Shown piece after piece: positions 1 to 12,414 of a stretch of 52,885 nucleotides of DNA. Origin of the DNA: Nocardioidaceae bacterium. GTDB lineage: Bacteria > Actinomycetota > Actinomycetes > Propionibacteriales > Nocardioidaceae. A program made the position numbers and the translations under genes. How positions within the stretch are numbered: position 1 is the stretch's first letter; the number at the start of each line of letters is the position of its first letter. The notes beneath the pieces were generated by a model. That model had not been told where the DNA came from. It worked only from the letters and a program-made list of their open reading frames with translations, and did no database searches. The stretch spans positions 1 through 52,885 of the forward strand of contig JAICKK010000003.1 in assembly GCA_025927955.1 (NCBI GenBank), given 5' to 3'.

Positions 1-1365
1 GGGTCGCCCTCCTGGCCCTCATGGCTGCGCGTGCCCGAGGAGGCCAACGCGCTCGTGCCGTCGCTGTGGTCGTCGACGGCCCGCAAGGGCGAGCAGGGGA
101 CCCTGCAGGTCGGCGGCGTGGACGTGCGGGACCTGGTCGCCCAGCACGGGTCGCCCGCCTACGTGCTGGACGAGTCGGACTTCCGCATGCGTGCCCGGGC
201 GTTCCGCGAGGCCTTCGACGGCTACCAGGTCTTCTACGCCGGCAAGGCGTTCCTGTGCACGACCGTCGCCCGGTGGGTGGCCGAGGAGGACCTGAGCCTC
301 GACGTGTGCACGGGGGGCGAGCTCGCCGTCGCGCTGCGGGCCGGGTTCGACCCGGCGCGGATCGGCTTCCACGGCAACAACAAGAGCGCCGACGAGCTGC
401 GGCGCGCGGTCGAGGCGGGTGTCGGCCGGGTCGTCGTCGACTCCTTCCACGAGATCGAGCGGCTGGCCGCCCTCACCGCCGAGACCGGCCGAGTCGCGCA
501 GGTGATGGTGCGGGTGACCGCCGGCGTCGAGGCGCACACCCACGAGTACATCGCGACCGCCCACGAGGACCAGAAGTTCGGCTTCTCGATCACCTCCGGT
601 GACGCCCTGGAGGCCGTACGACGGGTGCGGGAGGCTCCTGGTCTGGAGCTGCTGGGGCTGCACTCGCACATCGGCTCCCAGATCTTCGACACCTCCGGGT
701 TCGAGGTCGCCGCCCGGCGGGTCCTCGCCCTGCACGCGCAGGTCTCCACCGAGCTGGGCGTCACGCTCCCCGAGCTCGACCTCGGTGGCGGCTTCGGCAT
801 CGCCTACACGACCCAGGACGACCCGTCGGACCCCGCGCAGCTGGCCACGGAGATGACGAAGATCGTCGAGCACGAGTGCCGGGCGCTGGAGGTCGCGGTG
901 CCGGCGCTGTCGATCGAGCCGGGCCGGGCGATCGTCGGGCCGGCGATGTGCACGGTCTACGAGGTGGGCACCGTCAAGGAGGTGCGCCTGGACGCCGGGG
1001 CGTCCCGCACCTACGTCTCCGTCGACGGCGGGATGAGCGACAACATCCGCACGGCCCTGTACGACGTGGACTACTCGTGCACGCTCGCGTCGCGGCGCTC
1101 GGAGGCCGAGCCGGTGCTGGGCCGCGTCGTGGGCAAGCACTGCGAGGCGGGCGACATCGTGGTCAAGGACGAGTTCGTCCCCGGTGACCTCGCCCCCGGC
1201 GACCTGCTGGCGGTGCCCGGGACCGGCGCCTACTGCCGTTCCATGGCCAGCAACTACAACCACGTCCCGCGCCCGCCGGTGGTCGCGGTCCGCGACGGCA
1301 CCAGCACCGTCCTGGTGCGCCGCGAGACCGAGGACGACCTGCTCAGGACGGACACGGGCGGCTGA
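1..1365 (+). CDS. lysA: Diaminopimelate decarboxylase, 5'-partial (frame open to window edge)
   Basis: PLP-dependent decarboxylase fold III motifs (YAGKAFLC, HSHIGSQI, LDLGGGFGIAY, EPGRAIVGPA). No in-frame stop upstream of the GTG at 31; residues PSWLRVPEEANALVPSLW look like an internal part of the family N-terminus. Confidence 0.93.
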   Translation, partial: GSPSWPSWLRVPEEANALVPSLWSSTARKGEQGTLQVGGVDVRDLVAQHGSPAYVLDESDFRMRARAFREAFDGYQVFYAGKAFLCTTVARWVAEEDLSLDVCTGGELAVALRAGFDPARIGFHGNNKSADELRRAVEAGVGRVVVDSFHEIERLAALTAETGRVAQVMVRVTAGVEAHTHEYIATAHEDQKFGFSITSGDALEAVRRVREAPGLELLGLHSHIGSQIFDTSGFEVAARRVLALHAQVSTELGVTLPELDLGGGFGIAYTTQDDPSDPAQLATEMTKIVEHECRALEVAVPALSIEPGRAIVGPAMCTVYEVGTVKEVRLDAGASRTYVSVDGGMSDNIRTALYDVDYSCTLASRRSEAEPVLGRVVGKHCEAGDIVVKDEFVPGDLAPGDLLAVPGTGAYCRSMASNYNHVPRPPVVAVRDGTSTVLVRRETEDDLLRTDTGG

Positions 1366-1497
1366 CCCGGGCACCATCTCAGGCAGCGGACGACGTCTGT
1401 GGTTTGCTGCGGCACGTCTGGAGATGGCCGAAGATGGGACGTCGCGCGGGGACCGACCGGCCCCGCCGCCCGAGAACCGGCCCGGAGGGAGCGACGC

Positions 1498-2811
1498 GTG
1501 GACAGGCCCCGCAAGGAGCCGCTGGGACTCGCCCTGCTCGGCTGCGGCTCGGTCGGCAGCCAGGTCGTCCGGCTCCTGCGCGCGCAGCACGACGACCTGA
1601 GCGCCCGGATCGGCGCGCCGCTGCGCCTGGTCGGGGTGGCCGTGCGCCGTCCCGACGCGCCGCGGGCGGCCGACGTCCCGGCCGCCCTGCTCACCACCGA
1701 CGCCGAGGCGCTGGTCAGCCGCGACGACGTCGACCTCGTCGTCGAGGTGATCGGCGGCATCGAGCCGGCCCGCTCGCTGATCCTGGCGGCGCTGGAGAAC
1801 GGCGCGTCCGTCGTCACCGCCAACAAGGCACTGCTGGCCGAGGACGGCGCCACCTTGTTCGCGGCCGCCGAGAAGGCGCAGCGCGACCTCTACTTCGAGG
1901 CGTCCGTGGGCGGCGCCATCCCGATCCTGCGTCCGCTGCGCGAGTCCCTCGCCGGTGACCGTGTGCGCCGGGTGACCGGGATCGTCAACGGCACCACGAA
2001 CTTCATCCTCGACAAGATGGACACCCTGGGCAGCGGGTTCGCCGAGGTGCTCGAGGAGGCCCAGGAGCTGGGATATGCAGAGGCCGACCCGACCGCGGAC
2101 ATCGAGGGCTACGACGCGGCGTCCAAGGCGGCCATCCTCGCCAGCCTCGCCTTCCACACCCGGGTGACGGCCGCCGACGTCTACCGCGAGGGCATCTCGG
2201 AGGTCAGCGCCGCCGACGTGGCCTCAGCGCGGGAGATGGGCAGCGTGGTCAAGCTGCTCGCGATCTGCGAGCTGCGCGACGGCCCGCACGGACCCGCGGT
2301 GTCGGCCCGGGTGCACCCGGCGATGATCCCGCGGGCGCACCCCCTGGCCAGCGTGCGCGAGGCCTTCAACGCGGTGTTCGTGGAGAGCGAGGCCGCCGGG
2401 CAGCTGATGTTCTACGGTCCCGGGGCCGGTGGTGCGCCCACCGCGAGCGCCGTCCTCGGCGACCTCGTCAGCGCCGCCCGCAACCGCCTCGACGACGTGC
2501 GGGGGGCCGGCGAGTCGACGTACGCCCAGTGCGAGGTGCTGCCCATGGGCGAGACCCAGACCCGCTACCACGTGGCCCTCGACGTCGACGACCGTGCGGG
2601 GGTGCTGGCCGCCGTCGCGCTGGCCTTCGCCGAGCACGGCGTGTCGATCCAGACGGTCCGCCAGGAGGGTCACGGGCAGGAGGCGCAGCTCGTCGTGGTC
2701 TCGCACCGCGCGAGCGACGCCGCGCTGTCGGCCACCGTCGAGTCCCTGCGCACGATGGACTTCGTCCACGAGGTGTCCTCGGTGATGCGGGTGGAGGGCG
2801 ACCCCGAGTGA
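1498..2811 (+). CDS. hom: Homoserine dehydrogenase with C-terminal ACT domain
   Basis: [14 protein letters not shown] Rossmann motif, [29 protein letters not shown]-terminal ACT-like [29 protein letters not shown] start at 1498 after GGAGGG-like SD. Confidence 0.95.
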   Translation: MDRPRKEPLGLALLGCGSVGSQVVRLLRAQHDDLSARIGAPLRLVGVAVRRPDAPRAADVPAALLTTDAEALVSRDDVDLVVEVIGGIEPARSLILAALENGASVVTANKALLAEDGATLFAAAEKAQRDLYFEASVGGAIPILRPLRESLAGDRVRRVTGIVNGTTNFILDKMDTLGSGFAEVLEEAQELGYAEADPTADIEGYDAASKAAILASLAFHTRVTAADVYREGISEVSAADVASAREMGSVVKLLAICELRDGPHGPAVSARVHPAMIPRAHPLASVREAFNAVFVESEAAGQLMFYGPGAGGAPTASAVLGDLVSAARNRLDDVRGAGESTYAQCEVLPMGETQTRYHVALDVDDRAGVLAAVALAFAEHGVSIQTVRQEGHGQEAQLVVVSHRASDAALSATVESLRTMDFVHEVSSVMRVEGDPE

Positions 2812-3920
2812 GCGGGACCGGCGACGTGAGCGCGCCCACCGCCGCGCGGTCCGTGGGCGCGCCCCAGTGGCGGGGGGTCATCGAGGAGTACCGCGACTGG
2901 CTGGACCTCCCCGACGGCACGCCCACCATCACCCTGCGTGAGGGTGGCACCCCGCTCGTGGACAGCCCCTGGCTCTCGGAGCTGACCGGCGGCGAGGTGT
3001 GGCTCAAGGTCGAGGGCGACAACCCGACCGGCTCGTTCAAGGACCGCGGGATGACCGTGGCCCTGTCGGTGGCGGTGGGCGAGGGCGCGCGCGCGGTGGT
3101 CTGCGCCTCCACCGGCAACACCTCGGCGTCGATGGCGGCCTACGCCGCGCGCGCCCGTGTGAAGCCGCTCGTGCTGGTGCCTCAGGGCAAGATCGCGGCC
3201 GGCAAGCTGGCCCAGGCGATCGTGCACGGAGCGCAGGTGATCATGGTGCGCGGCAACTTCGACGACTGCCTGCGGCTCTCGCGCGGGCTGGCCGAGAGCT
3301 ATCCGGTGGCCCTGGTCAACTCCGTGAACCCGATGCGGCTCGAGGGCCAGAAGACGGCGTCCTTCGAGATCGTCGACTTCCTCGGGGACGCGCCGGACGT
3401 GCACGTGCTTCCCGTCGGCAACGCCGGCAACATCTCGGCGTACTGGAAGGGCTACCTCGAGTACCAGCGGGCCGGCCGGGCCGGCAGGACCCCGCAGATG
3501 CTCGGGTGGCAGGCGGCCGGCGCCGCCCCGCTGGTCTCCGGCTCCCCGGTGGCCGCACCGGAGACGGTGGCCTCCGCGATCCGCATCGGCAACCCCGCCT
3601 CCTGGCGCCTGGCGGTCGAGGCCGCCGAGCAGTCGCGCGGCTGCTTCCGCGCGGTTCGCGACGAGCAGATCCTGGCCGCCCAACGCGAGCTGGCGGCCCG
3701 CGACGGCGTCTTCGTCGAGCCCGCCTCGGCCGCCGGTGTGGCCGGGCTGCTCAGCGAGGTCGCCGCCGGCATCAGGTACGACGGGCAGCGCGTCGTGGTC
3801 ACCGTGACCGGGCACGGGCTCAAGGACGTCGACACCGCACTGTCGACCTTCACCGACCTCGTCGACACCGTGGTCGACGTGGACGTGGACGCGGCGGCCG
3901 AGGCCGCAGGCCTGCGGTGA
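2808..3920 (+). CDS. thrC: Threonine synthase
   Basis: [16 protein letters not shown]-lysine motif, [19 protein letters not shown], start overlaps hom stop (GTGA). Confidence 0.94.
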   Translation: MSGTGDVSAPTAARSVGAPQWRGVIEEYRDWLDLPDGTPTITLREGGTPLVDSPWLSELTGGEVWLKVEGDNPTGSFKDRGMTVALSVAVGEGARAVVCASTGNTSASMAAYAARARVKPLVLVPQGKIAAGKLAQAIVHGAQVIMVRGNFDDCLRLSRGLAESYPVALVNSVNPMRLEGQKTASFEIVDFLGDAPDVHVLPVGNAGNISAYWKGYLEYQRAGRAGRTPQMLGWQAAGAAPLVSGSPVAAPETVASAIRIGNPASWRLAVEAAEQSRGCFRAVRDEQILAAQRELAARDGVFVEPASAAGVAGLLSEVAAGIRYDGQRVVVTVTGHGLKDVDTALSTFTDLVDTVVDVDVDAAAEAAGLR

Positions 3921-4843
3921 GCGTCTTCCTCACCGGTCCGGTGTCGGTGTCCGTGCCGGCCACCAGCGCCAACCTCGGTCCCGGCTTCGACGCGCTGGGG
4001 CTGGCCCTGGGGCACCGCGACCGGGTGACCGCGCAGGTGCTGGACGGCGGCGGCCCCCGGATCACTGTCCGGGGGATGGGGGAGGGGACCGTTCCCCTCG
4101 ACGAGCGCCACCTCGTGCATCGCGCGATGAGCGCGGCGTTCGCGCGGATGGGCGCCGCCCTGCCCGCCGTACGCCTGGAGTGCGTCAACGTCGTGCCGCA
4201 CGCCCGCGGGCTCGGCTCCTCCTCGGCGGCGATCGTGGCCGGGGCCTGCCTGGCGCGGGGTCTGGTCGCTGGCGGGTCGCTGCTGATGGACGACGACGCG
4301 CTGCTCGACCTCGCCGCCGAGCTCGAGGGCCATCCCGACAACGTCGCACCGGCTCTGATGGGCGGCTTCACGATCGCCTACCGGGACGGGGTCCGGTTCC
4401 GCGCCACCGGAGTCGGTGTCGACCCCCGGGTGCAGGTCGTCGTGTTCGTGCCGCCGGCCGGTGTCGAGACCGAGGTGGCCCGCGGGCTGCTGCCGGACCT
4501 GGTGCCGCACGCCGACGCCGCCGCTGCCGCCGGACGCGCGGCCCTGCTCGTCGCCGCGCTGAGCCAGCAGCCCGAGCTGCTGCTCGCCGCGACCGAGGAC
4601 CGGCTCCACCAGGACTACCGGGAGCCGGCGATGCCCGACTCCCTGCACCTGGTCCGGCGCCTGCGCTCCGACGGCCTGCCCGCGGTCGTGTCCGGCGCCG
4701 GGCCCTCGGTCCTGGTGTTCACCGACCCCCACCAGCAGGACGAGGTCGCCCGGCGGTCGCCCGAAGGCTGGCAGGCGCTGGCCCTGTCCGTGGACCGGTA
4801 CGGCGCGCAGGTGCAGCTCCCCGACGAGGCCTCTCGCCGCTGA
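3917..4843 (+). CDS. thrB: Homoserine kinase (GHMP family)
   Basis: [19 protein letters not shown] and [20 protein letters not shown] motifs; GTGA overlap with thrC. Confidence 0.94.
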   Translation: MSVFLTGPVSVSVPATSANLGPGFDALGLALGHRDRVTAQVLDGGGPRITVRGMGEGTVPLDERHLVHRAMSAAFARMGAALPAVRLECVNVVPHARGLGSSSAAIVAGACLARGLVAGGSLLMDDDALLDLAAELEGHPDNVAPALMGGFTIAYRDGVRFRATGVGVDPRVQVVVFVPPAGVETEVARGLLPDLVPHADAAAAAGRAALLVAALSQQPELLLAATEDRLHQDYREPAMPDSLHLVRRLRSDGLPAVVSGAGPSVLVFTDPHQQDEVARRSPEGWQALALSVDRYGAQVQLPDEASRR

Positions 4844-4907
4844 CCCGGCGAACGTCGCCGCTCGTCGAGGTGGTGCGACTCCCGGGATGCGGGCGAGATT
4901 CTAGTGC

Positions 4908-4913
4908 TAGGCT
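4908..4913 (+). promoter_or_regulatory. Candidate -10 element (TAGGCT) for rho transcription
   Basis: TANNNT hexamer about 200 nt upstream of the rho start; no clear -35. Confidence 0.35.
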
Positions 4914-4933
4914 GCGCATGCGCCGGTGATCCG

Positions 4934-4954
4934 GGGTTGCGGCTCCTGCAACCC
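4934..4954 (+). promoter_or_regulatory. Hairpin in rho 5' leader (GGGTTGC-ggctcct-GCAACCC)
   Basis: Perfect 7-bp stem with 7-nt loop directly downstream of a 3-codon ORF (ATG CGC CGG TGA, 4918-4929). Confidence 0.45.
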
Positions 4955-5112
4955 GCCGCATCACGCAGGTCGCAGTCATCTCTCCCGCACCCCCTCCTCG
5001 GCGGCGTCTCGCGACGTCCGTGCGCCGGAGCTCCGGGGCGGGGCGGGACACCACATGGAACGCGGCCGCCGGCAGGAAGCCGGATCGGCCCGATACGTGG
5101 GAAGGACCTCAC

Positions 5113-7176
<2,064 letters not shown>

Positions 7177-7200
7177 TCCCGCGGCGCGTCATCCGCGGGA
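7177..7200 (+). terminator. rho 3' hairpin (TCCCGCGG-cgcgtcat-CCGCGGGA)
   Basis: Perfect 8-bp stem immediately after the rho stop codon; no U tract. Confidence 0.55.
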
Positions 7201-7332
7201 AGAAACGCCTAGGTGCGCGCGTTGGGTACGGTGCCGGGTGGCGCGGCGGCCGCGGCCCCTGGCACACTAGACGGTCGGCTCCGGTTCACGTCCTGCGGGA
7301 CGACCCGGCGGCCGGAGACCCGAGAGGACACC

Positions 7333-7554
7333 ATGAAGAACAACATCCACCCGGAGTACACCACCACCGAGGTGACGTGTACCTGTGGCAACACCTTCAC
7401 CACCCGCAGCACCGTCCGGGGCGGCACCATCCACTCCGACGTCTGCTCCCAGTGCCATCCCTTCTACACCGGCAAGCAGAAGATCCTCGACACCGGTGGT
7501 CGCGTCGCCCGCTTCGAGAAGCGCTACGCCGCGATGCAGCAGAACAAGAAGTAG
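7333..7554 (+). CDS. rpmE: 50S ribosomal protein L31, zinc-binding (C+) type
   Basis: [59 protein letters not shown]; paired cysteines. Confidence 0.96.
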   Translation: MKNNIHPEYTTTEVTCTCGNTFTTRSTVRGGTIHSDVCSQCHPFYTGKQKILDTGGRVARFEKRYAAMQQNKK

Positions 7555-7562
7555 GCGTCGGC

Positions 7563-7603
7563 GGCGAGCGCCGGTCCCCGCACCGCGGAGGCCGGCGCTC
7601 GCC
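7563..7603 (+). terminator. rpmE 3' hairpin (GGCGAGCGCCGG / CCGGCGCTCGCC)
   Basis: Perfect 12-bp inverted repeat with 17-nt loop, 9 nt after rpmE stop. Confidence 0.55.
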
Positions 7604-7638
7604 ACGTCACCGGTACGCGTCGACGAGGAGCTGGGCAG

Positions 7639-8733
7639 ATGTTCGAGGCAGTGACCGGTCTGGTGGCCGAGCACGCCGAGATCGAGCAGCGGCTCGCCGA
7701 CCCGGGGATCCACGCCGACCAGGGGCTGGCCAAGCGGCTCAACCAGCGCTACGCCGAGCTGTCCGCGATCGTGCGGGCCTACGACGAGTGGCTGCGGCTC
7801 GGTGAGGACATCGGGGCCGCGCACGAGCTCGCCGGCGAGGACCCCGAAGGTGAGCGCGAGCTCGCCCTGGAGGCCGAGCAGCTGCAGGCCCGGCGGACGA
7901 CGGTGGAGGAGCGGCTGCGCCACCTGCTGGTGCCCCGCGACCCGACCGAGGCCAAGGACGCCCTGCTGGAGATCAAGTCCGGGGAGGGCGGCGAGGAGTC
8001 GGCGCTGTTCGCGGGCGACCTGCTGCGGATGTACACCCGTTACGCCGAGCGCCGCGGGTGGCGGACCGAGCGGCTCGACGCGACCGAGTCCGACCTCGGA
8101 GGGTTCAAGTCGGTCACGGTGGCGGTGAAGGCGCGGGGGACGAGCGAGCCCGGTGAGGCGCCGTACGCTCTGCTGAGGTTCGAGGGCGGGGTCCACCGCG
8201 TGCAGCGGGTCCCGGTGACCGAGAGCCAGGGCCGGGTGCACACGTCCGCGGCCGGGGTGCTGGTGATGCCGGAGGCCGAGCCGGTCGACGTCACCATCGA
8301 GGACAAGGACCTCCGCGTCGACGTGTTCCGGTCGTCCGGGCCCGGTGGCCAGTCGGTGAACACCACCGACTCCGCGGTCCGGATCACGCACCTGCCGACC
8401 GGCATCGTGGTCAGCTGCCAGAACGAGAAGAGCCAGCTGCAGAACCGCGAGCAGGCGATGCGCATCCTGCGGTCGCGGCTGCTGCAGGCCGCCCAGGACA
8501 GCGCGGACGCGGTGGCCTCGGACGCTCGCCGCTCGCAGGTGCGCACGGTGGACCGCTCCGAGCGGATCCGCACCTACAACTTTCCGGAGAACCGGATCTC
8601 CGACCACCGCACCGGCTACAAGGCCCACAACCTCGACCAGGTCCTCGACGGCGACCTCGGCCCGGTGATCGGCTCCTGCGTGGACGCCGACCTCGCGGCC
8701 CGGCTGGGCGCGCTGGAGCCGCAGGCGCCATGA
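7639..8733 (+). CDS. prfA: Peptide chain release factor 1
   Basis: [39 protein letters not shown] (GGQ motif), [19 protein letters not shown]. Confidence 0.97.
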   Translation: MFEAVTGLVAEHAEIEQRLADPGIHADQGLAKRLNQRYAELSAIVRAYDEWLRLGEDIGAAHELAGEDPEGERELALEAEQLQARRTTVEERLRHLLVPRDPTEAKDALLEIKSGEGGEESALFAGDLLRMYTRYAERRGWRTERLDATESDLGGFKSVTVAVKARGTSEPGEAPYALLRFEGGVHRVQRVPVTESQGRVHTSAAGVLVMPEAEPVDVTIEDKDLRVDVFRSSGPGGQSVNTTDSAVRITHLPTGIVVSCQNEKSQLQNREQAMRILRSRLLQAAQDSADAVASDARRSQVRTVDRSERIRTYNFPENRISDHRTGYKAHNLDQVLDGDLGPVIGSCVDADLAARLGALEPQAP

Positions 8734-9602
8734 CCCGCCGCCTGCTGCGCGAGGCGGCGGCCCGGCTCGCGGCCGCCGGCGTGCCCAGCCCCGACCACGA
8801 CGCCGCCGAGCTGCTCGCTCACGTCCTGGGCACCGGCCGGCCCCTGCTGCGCCCCGCCGACGACCCCGCCGACGACCCCGCCGACGATCTGAGCCCCACC
8901 CAGGCGACCGCCTTCGCCGAGCTGGTGGGCAGGCGTGCGGCGCGCGAGCCCCTGCAGCACCTCACCGGCACCGCGGCCTTCCGCTACGTCGAGCTCGCGG
9001 TGGGCCCCGGCGTGTTCGTCCCCCGCCCCGAGACCGAGCTGCTCGCCGGCTGGGCGGTCGAGCAGGCCGCCCTGGCGGTCCGGGAGGGGCGGGTCCCGGT
9101 GGTGGTGGACCTCTGCACCGGGTCCGGCGCCGTGGCCCTGTCGGTGGCCACCGAGGTGCCGGCGGCCGCTGTGCACGCGGTCGAGCTCGACGAGCCGGCG
9201 TGGGCCTGGGCGGCGCGCAACCTCGCCGGCTCGGGGGTGGACCTGCGTCACGGGGACATGGCCGACGCCTTCCCCGACCTCGAGGGTCGCGTCGACGTGG
9301 TGGTGTGCAACCCGCCCTACATCCCCCTGGAGGCCTTCGAGTCGGTTGCTCCCGAGGCCCGCGACCACGACCCTCAGCTCGCGCTGTTCGCCGGCGACGA
9401 CGGCCTCGCCGCCCTCCGCGTCCTGGAGCGTACGGCGGGCCGGCTGCTGCACCCCGGCGGCGTGGTCGGCGCCGAGCACGCCGACGTGCAGGGCGAGTCC
9501 GCGCCGGCCGTCTTCGTCGCGACCGGCCGCTGGTCCGACGTACGCGACCATGCGGATCTGGCGGGCCGGGACCGCTACCTGACGGCGCGGCTGGCACGAT
9601 GA
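8730..9602 (+). CDS. prmC: Peptide chain release factor N5-glutamine methyltransferase
   Basis: [19 protein letters not shown] motif and [13 protein letters not shown] motif; ATGA overlap with prfA. Confidence 0.94.
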   Translation: MTRRLLREAAARLAAAGVPSPDHDAAELLAHVLGTGRPLLRPADDPADDPADDLSPTQATAFAELVGRRAAREPLQHLTGTAAFRYVELAVGPGVFVPRPETELLAGWAVEQAALAVREGRVPVVVDLCTGSGAVALSVATEVPAAAVHAVELDEPAWAWAARNLAGSGVDLRHGDMADAFPDLEGRVDVVVCNPPYIPLEAFESVAPEARDHDPQLALFAGDDGLAALRVLERTAGRLLHPGGVVGAEHADVQGESAPAVFVATGRWSDVRDHADLAGRDRYLTARLAR

Positions 9603-9606
9603 GCAG

Positions 9607-10305
9607 GTGAGCCCGGACAGTGACCGAGACGGCGAGGCGAGGCGACCCACCCGACGGTTCCGGACCACCGACCCCGACGAGCGGGAGGCGGGCATCGCCA
9701 ACGCCGCGCTGGCGGTGCAGCGCGGGGAGCTGGTGGTGCTGCCCACCGACACCGTCTACGGCATCGGTGCCGACGCCTTCGACGCGGAGGCCGTCCGCCG
9801 GCTGCTGGCCGCCAAGGGGCGCGGCCGCGAGATGCCGCCGCCGGTGCTCGTCTCCGCGGCGACCACGCTGGACGCCCTGGCGGTCGGGGTGCCGGCCTAC
9901 GCCCGCACGCTCGTGGACGAGCTGTGGCCCGGGCCGCTGACCCTGGTGTGCCGGCAGCAGTCCTCCCTGCAGTGGGACCTCGGTGACACGCGGGGGACCG
10001 TGGCGGTGCGCATGCCGGACCACGCGGTGGCCCTCGAGCTGCTCTCGCGGACCGGCCCGCTGGCGGTGAGCAGCGCCAACCGCACCGGACTGGCGGCGGC
10101 GACCGATGCCGACCAGGCCGAGGAGATGCTGGCGGAGTCGGTCACGGTCATCCTCGACGACGGGCCCACCCCGGGCGCCCTGGCGTCCACGATCGTCGAC
10201 GTCACCGGCGAGCGGGGGCGGGTCCTGCGGCTGGGCGCGCTCGGCCTCGAGCGGCTCAACGAGATCCTCGCGCCGGTGGGTGCGGAGATCACCGACCAGG
10301 GCTAG
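9607..10305 (+). CDS. L-threonylcarbamoyladenylate synthase (Sua5/YciO/YrdC)
   Basis: GELVVLPTDTVYGIGADAFD, LWPGPLTLVCRQ, VRMPDHAVALELL, SSANRTGLAAAT. Confidence 0.93.
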   Translation: MSPDSDRDGEARRPTRRFRTTDPDEREAGIANAALAVQRGELVVLPTDTVYGIGADAFDAEAVRRLLAAKGRGREMPPPVLVSAATTLDALAVGVPAYARTLVDELWPGPLTLVCRQQSSLQWDLGDTRGTVAVRMPDHAVALELLSRTGPLAVSSANRTGLAAATDADQAEEMLAESVTVILDDGPTPGALASTIVDVTGERGRVLRLGALGLERLNEILAPVGAEITDQG

Positions 10306-10312
10306 GGAAGGC

Positions 10313-11437
10313 GTGCGCGAGTACCTCACCGTCTTCCTGGTCGCCGCGGTCGTCACCTACCTGCTCGGCGTGGTGGCCCGCGAGGTGGCGCTGCGGACCA
10401 ACGCGGTCGCGCGGGTCCGGGCCCGCGACGTGCATGCGGTGCCGATCCCGTACTTCGGCGGCGTGGCGATGCTCGGCGGGCTGAGCGCGGGCTTCCTGGT
10501 GGCCCACCGGCTGCCGTTCCTGTCGCTGAGCGGGCACCAGGTCTTCCACGACTCGGCGGTGGTGCTCGGCGGCGGCGCGATGATCTGCGCGCTGGGCGTG
10601 GTCGACGACCTCGTCGAGCTCGACGCGCTCACCAAGCTCGGCGGCCAGGTGCTCGCCGCCGGCTTCCTGGTGGTCAACCAGGTCCAGTACTACAACTTCG
10701 CGCTCCCGGGTCACGGACAGTTCATCCTCGTGGGGCCGCAGGGCGCCCTGCTCAGCGTCTTCGTGGTGGTCGCGACCGTGAACGCCGTGAACTTCGTCGA
10801 CGGGCTGGACGGGCTCGCGGCCGGTGTCGTCGCGATCGGCGCGGTGGCGTTCTTCGTGTTCGCCTACAAGCTCGCCGACGTCAACAACGAGACGCTCGCG
10901 ATCAGCGCGGCGCTGCTGTGTGCGGCGCTCGGCGGCGCCTGCGTGGGGTTCCTGCCGCACAACTTCTTCCCGGCCCGGATCTTCATGGGCGACTCGGGCT
11001 CGATGCTGATCGGCCTGATGCTCTCCGGGGCGGCGATGACGCTGACCGGCCAGTTCGCGGCCGTCGACATGACCCAGGGCGCCGGCGGCTCCCAGGCCAG
11101 CCTGCTGCCCACGCTGCTGCCGATCGTGCTGCCGATCGCGATCCTCATCGTGCCCTTCGTCGACCTGGTGCTGGCGGTGGTGCGCCGTACGCGGGCAGGC
11201 AGGTCGCCGTTCTCCCCCGACAAGCACCACCTGCACCACCGGCTGCTGGAGATCGGGCACTCGCACCGGCGCGCGGTGCTCATCATGTGGCTGTGGGCGG
11301 GGCTGATCGCCTTCGGGGGCGTGCTCGCCAGCCTGTACGCGGGTCGGGTCACCGTCATCGTGCTGGGCGTCTGGGTGGTGCTCACCGTGCTGCTGACCTT
11401 CGCGGTGCCCCGCGTGCAGCGGCCCGTCTCGCGCTGA
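10313..11437 (+). CDS. Undecaprenyl-phosphate GlcNAc-1-phosphate transferase-like (WecA/MraY family) membrane protein
   Basis: NAVNFVDGLDGLAAGV, FMGDSGSMLIGLML, DKHHLHHRLLEIGHSHRRAV motifs; multi-TM. Confidence 0.92.
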   Translation: MREYLTVFLVAAVVTYLLGVVAREVALRTNAVARVRARDVHAVPIPYFGGVAMLGGLSAGFLVAHRLPFLSLSGHQVFHDSAVVLGGGAMICALGVVDDLVELDALTKLGGQVLAAGFLVVNQVQYYNFALPGHGQFILVGPQGALLSVFVVVATVNAVNFVDGLDGLAAGVVAIGAVAFFVFAYKLADVNNETLAISAALLCAALGGACVGFLPHNFFPARIFMGDSGSMLIGLMLSGAAMTLTGQFAAVDMTQGAGGSQASLLPTLLPIVLPIAILIVPFVDLVLAVVRRTRAGRSPFSPDKHHLHHRLLEIGHSHRRAVLIMWLWAGLIAFGGVLASLYAGRVTVIVLGVWVVLTVLLTFAVPRVQRPVSR

Positions 11438-11445
11438 GACCGGCG

Positions 11446-11465
11446 CTTGTGCTAGTTTTCACAAG
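11446..11465. promoter_or_regulatory. Inverted repeat CTTGTG-ctagtttt-CACAAG with embedded TAGTTT, upstream of atp operon
   Basis: Perfect 6-bp arms around an AT-rich 8-bp spacer in an otherwise GC-rich intergenic region. Confidence 0.35.
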
Positions 11466-11691
11466 CAGCTTCCAGCCAGGGCTCTCGGGCCCCGACAACG
11501 AGGACGGCCGCCACCATGACGACCGCGCGAGACGACCGGGTCCCCCGGCCGCCCGCTGCCGTTTGCCGCAGATGGCGCTGTGGTAGCGTCGCGGCTTCGG
11601 CACCGGCGGCATGTGCCCTCCTGGGCGGGGGGACGCGCGGGACGACCTCGTACGACGCCGTTGCACACGTCGATCCGAATGGCGCGGGTGA

Positions 11692-11919
11692 ATGGACCAT
11701 GGCAACAGCGATCCCCCTCAGGCGGGGCTGCGCGGCCGTGACCTGCTCGGCCTCGGCGGCTTCCTCGTCGCGGCGGTCGTCGGCGGCCTGGTCGTCGGCC
11801 TGCTGCTCGACCACGCCCTCGGCACCTCTCCGGTCTTCGTGCTCGTCGGCATCGCGGTCGGGATCGTCTCCGCGGCCGTCGGCTTCTGGTCCAAGGTCCG
11901 CGCCGCGCTGCGCGAGTGA
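11692..11919 (+). CDS. AtpZ/AtpI-type small membrane protein of ATP synthase operon
   Basis: Short two-TM protein (LLGLGGFLVAAVVGGLVVGLLLDHALGTSPVFVLVGIAVGIVSAAVGFW) directly upstream of the atp operon. Confidence 0.75.
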   Translation: MDHGNSDPPQAGLRGRDLLGLGGFLVAAVVGGLVVGLLLDHALGTSPVFVLVGIAVGIVSAAVGFWSKVRAALRE

Positions 11920-11958
11920 GCGGCCCCACCCGCGCCGTACGACGAGAGGGAGGTCGCG

Positions 11959-12414
11959 ATGACCCAGCCCCAGGTCCACCCCACCGCCACGCCGGCCTCG
12001 GCCGAGCCCGCGACGCTGCCCGTCCGGCCCGGCCTGCTGCGCGTGCTGCGCGACCAGCGCAAGGTGGTGGGCGCCGCGGCCATCGTGGCCGCCGCCTGCT
12101 TCTGGGTGATGGTGCCGCTCGGTGAGTGGCGCACCGCCGCGCTGACCGCCGGCGGCGTCCTGCTCGCGCTGCTCAACCACCTGGCCAGCGAGCTGTGGCT
12201 GGCCCGTCTCATCGGATCCGGGGCGGAGCCCTCACGCGGCCGGATCGCGGCGTCCGCAATCACCCGGCTCGCGGTCCTGTCCGTGGTCGCGGTGGGCGTC
12301 GCGGTGCTCTTCTGGCCCGACGGCATCGGGCTGCTGCTCGGGCTGGCCATCTTCCGTCTGATCGCGCTGGTGATGACCGGCATCCCGCTGCTGAAGGAGC
12401 TGAAGGGTCGATGA
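11959..12414 (+). CDS. atpI: ATP synthase protein I-like membrane protein
   Basis: Multi-TM protein overlapping atpB start, position conserved in actinobacterial atp operons. Confidence 0.7.
   Translation: MTQPQVHPTATPASAEPATLPVRPGLLRVLRDQRKVVGAAAIVAAACFWVMVPLGEWRTAALTAGGVLLALLNHLASELWLARLIGSGAEPSRGRIAASAITRLAVLSVVAVGVAVLFWPDGIGLLLGLAIFRLIALVMTGIPLLKELKGR

Noticed and set aside
8860-8890. 12-bp tandem repeat GACGACCCCGCC in prmC
   Set aside because: In-frame [12 protein letters not shown] linker in a surface loop; ordinary low-complexity coding repeat.
11516-11962. 148-aa ORF upstream of/overlapping the AtpZ/I gene
   Set aside because: Wrong frame relative to the recognisable two-TM protein at 11692-11919; no SD or domain.
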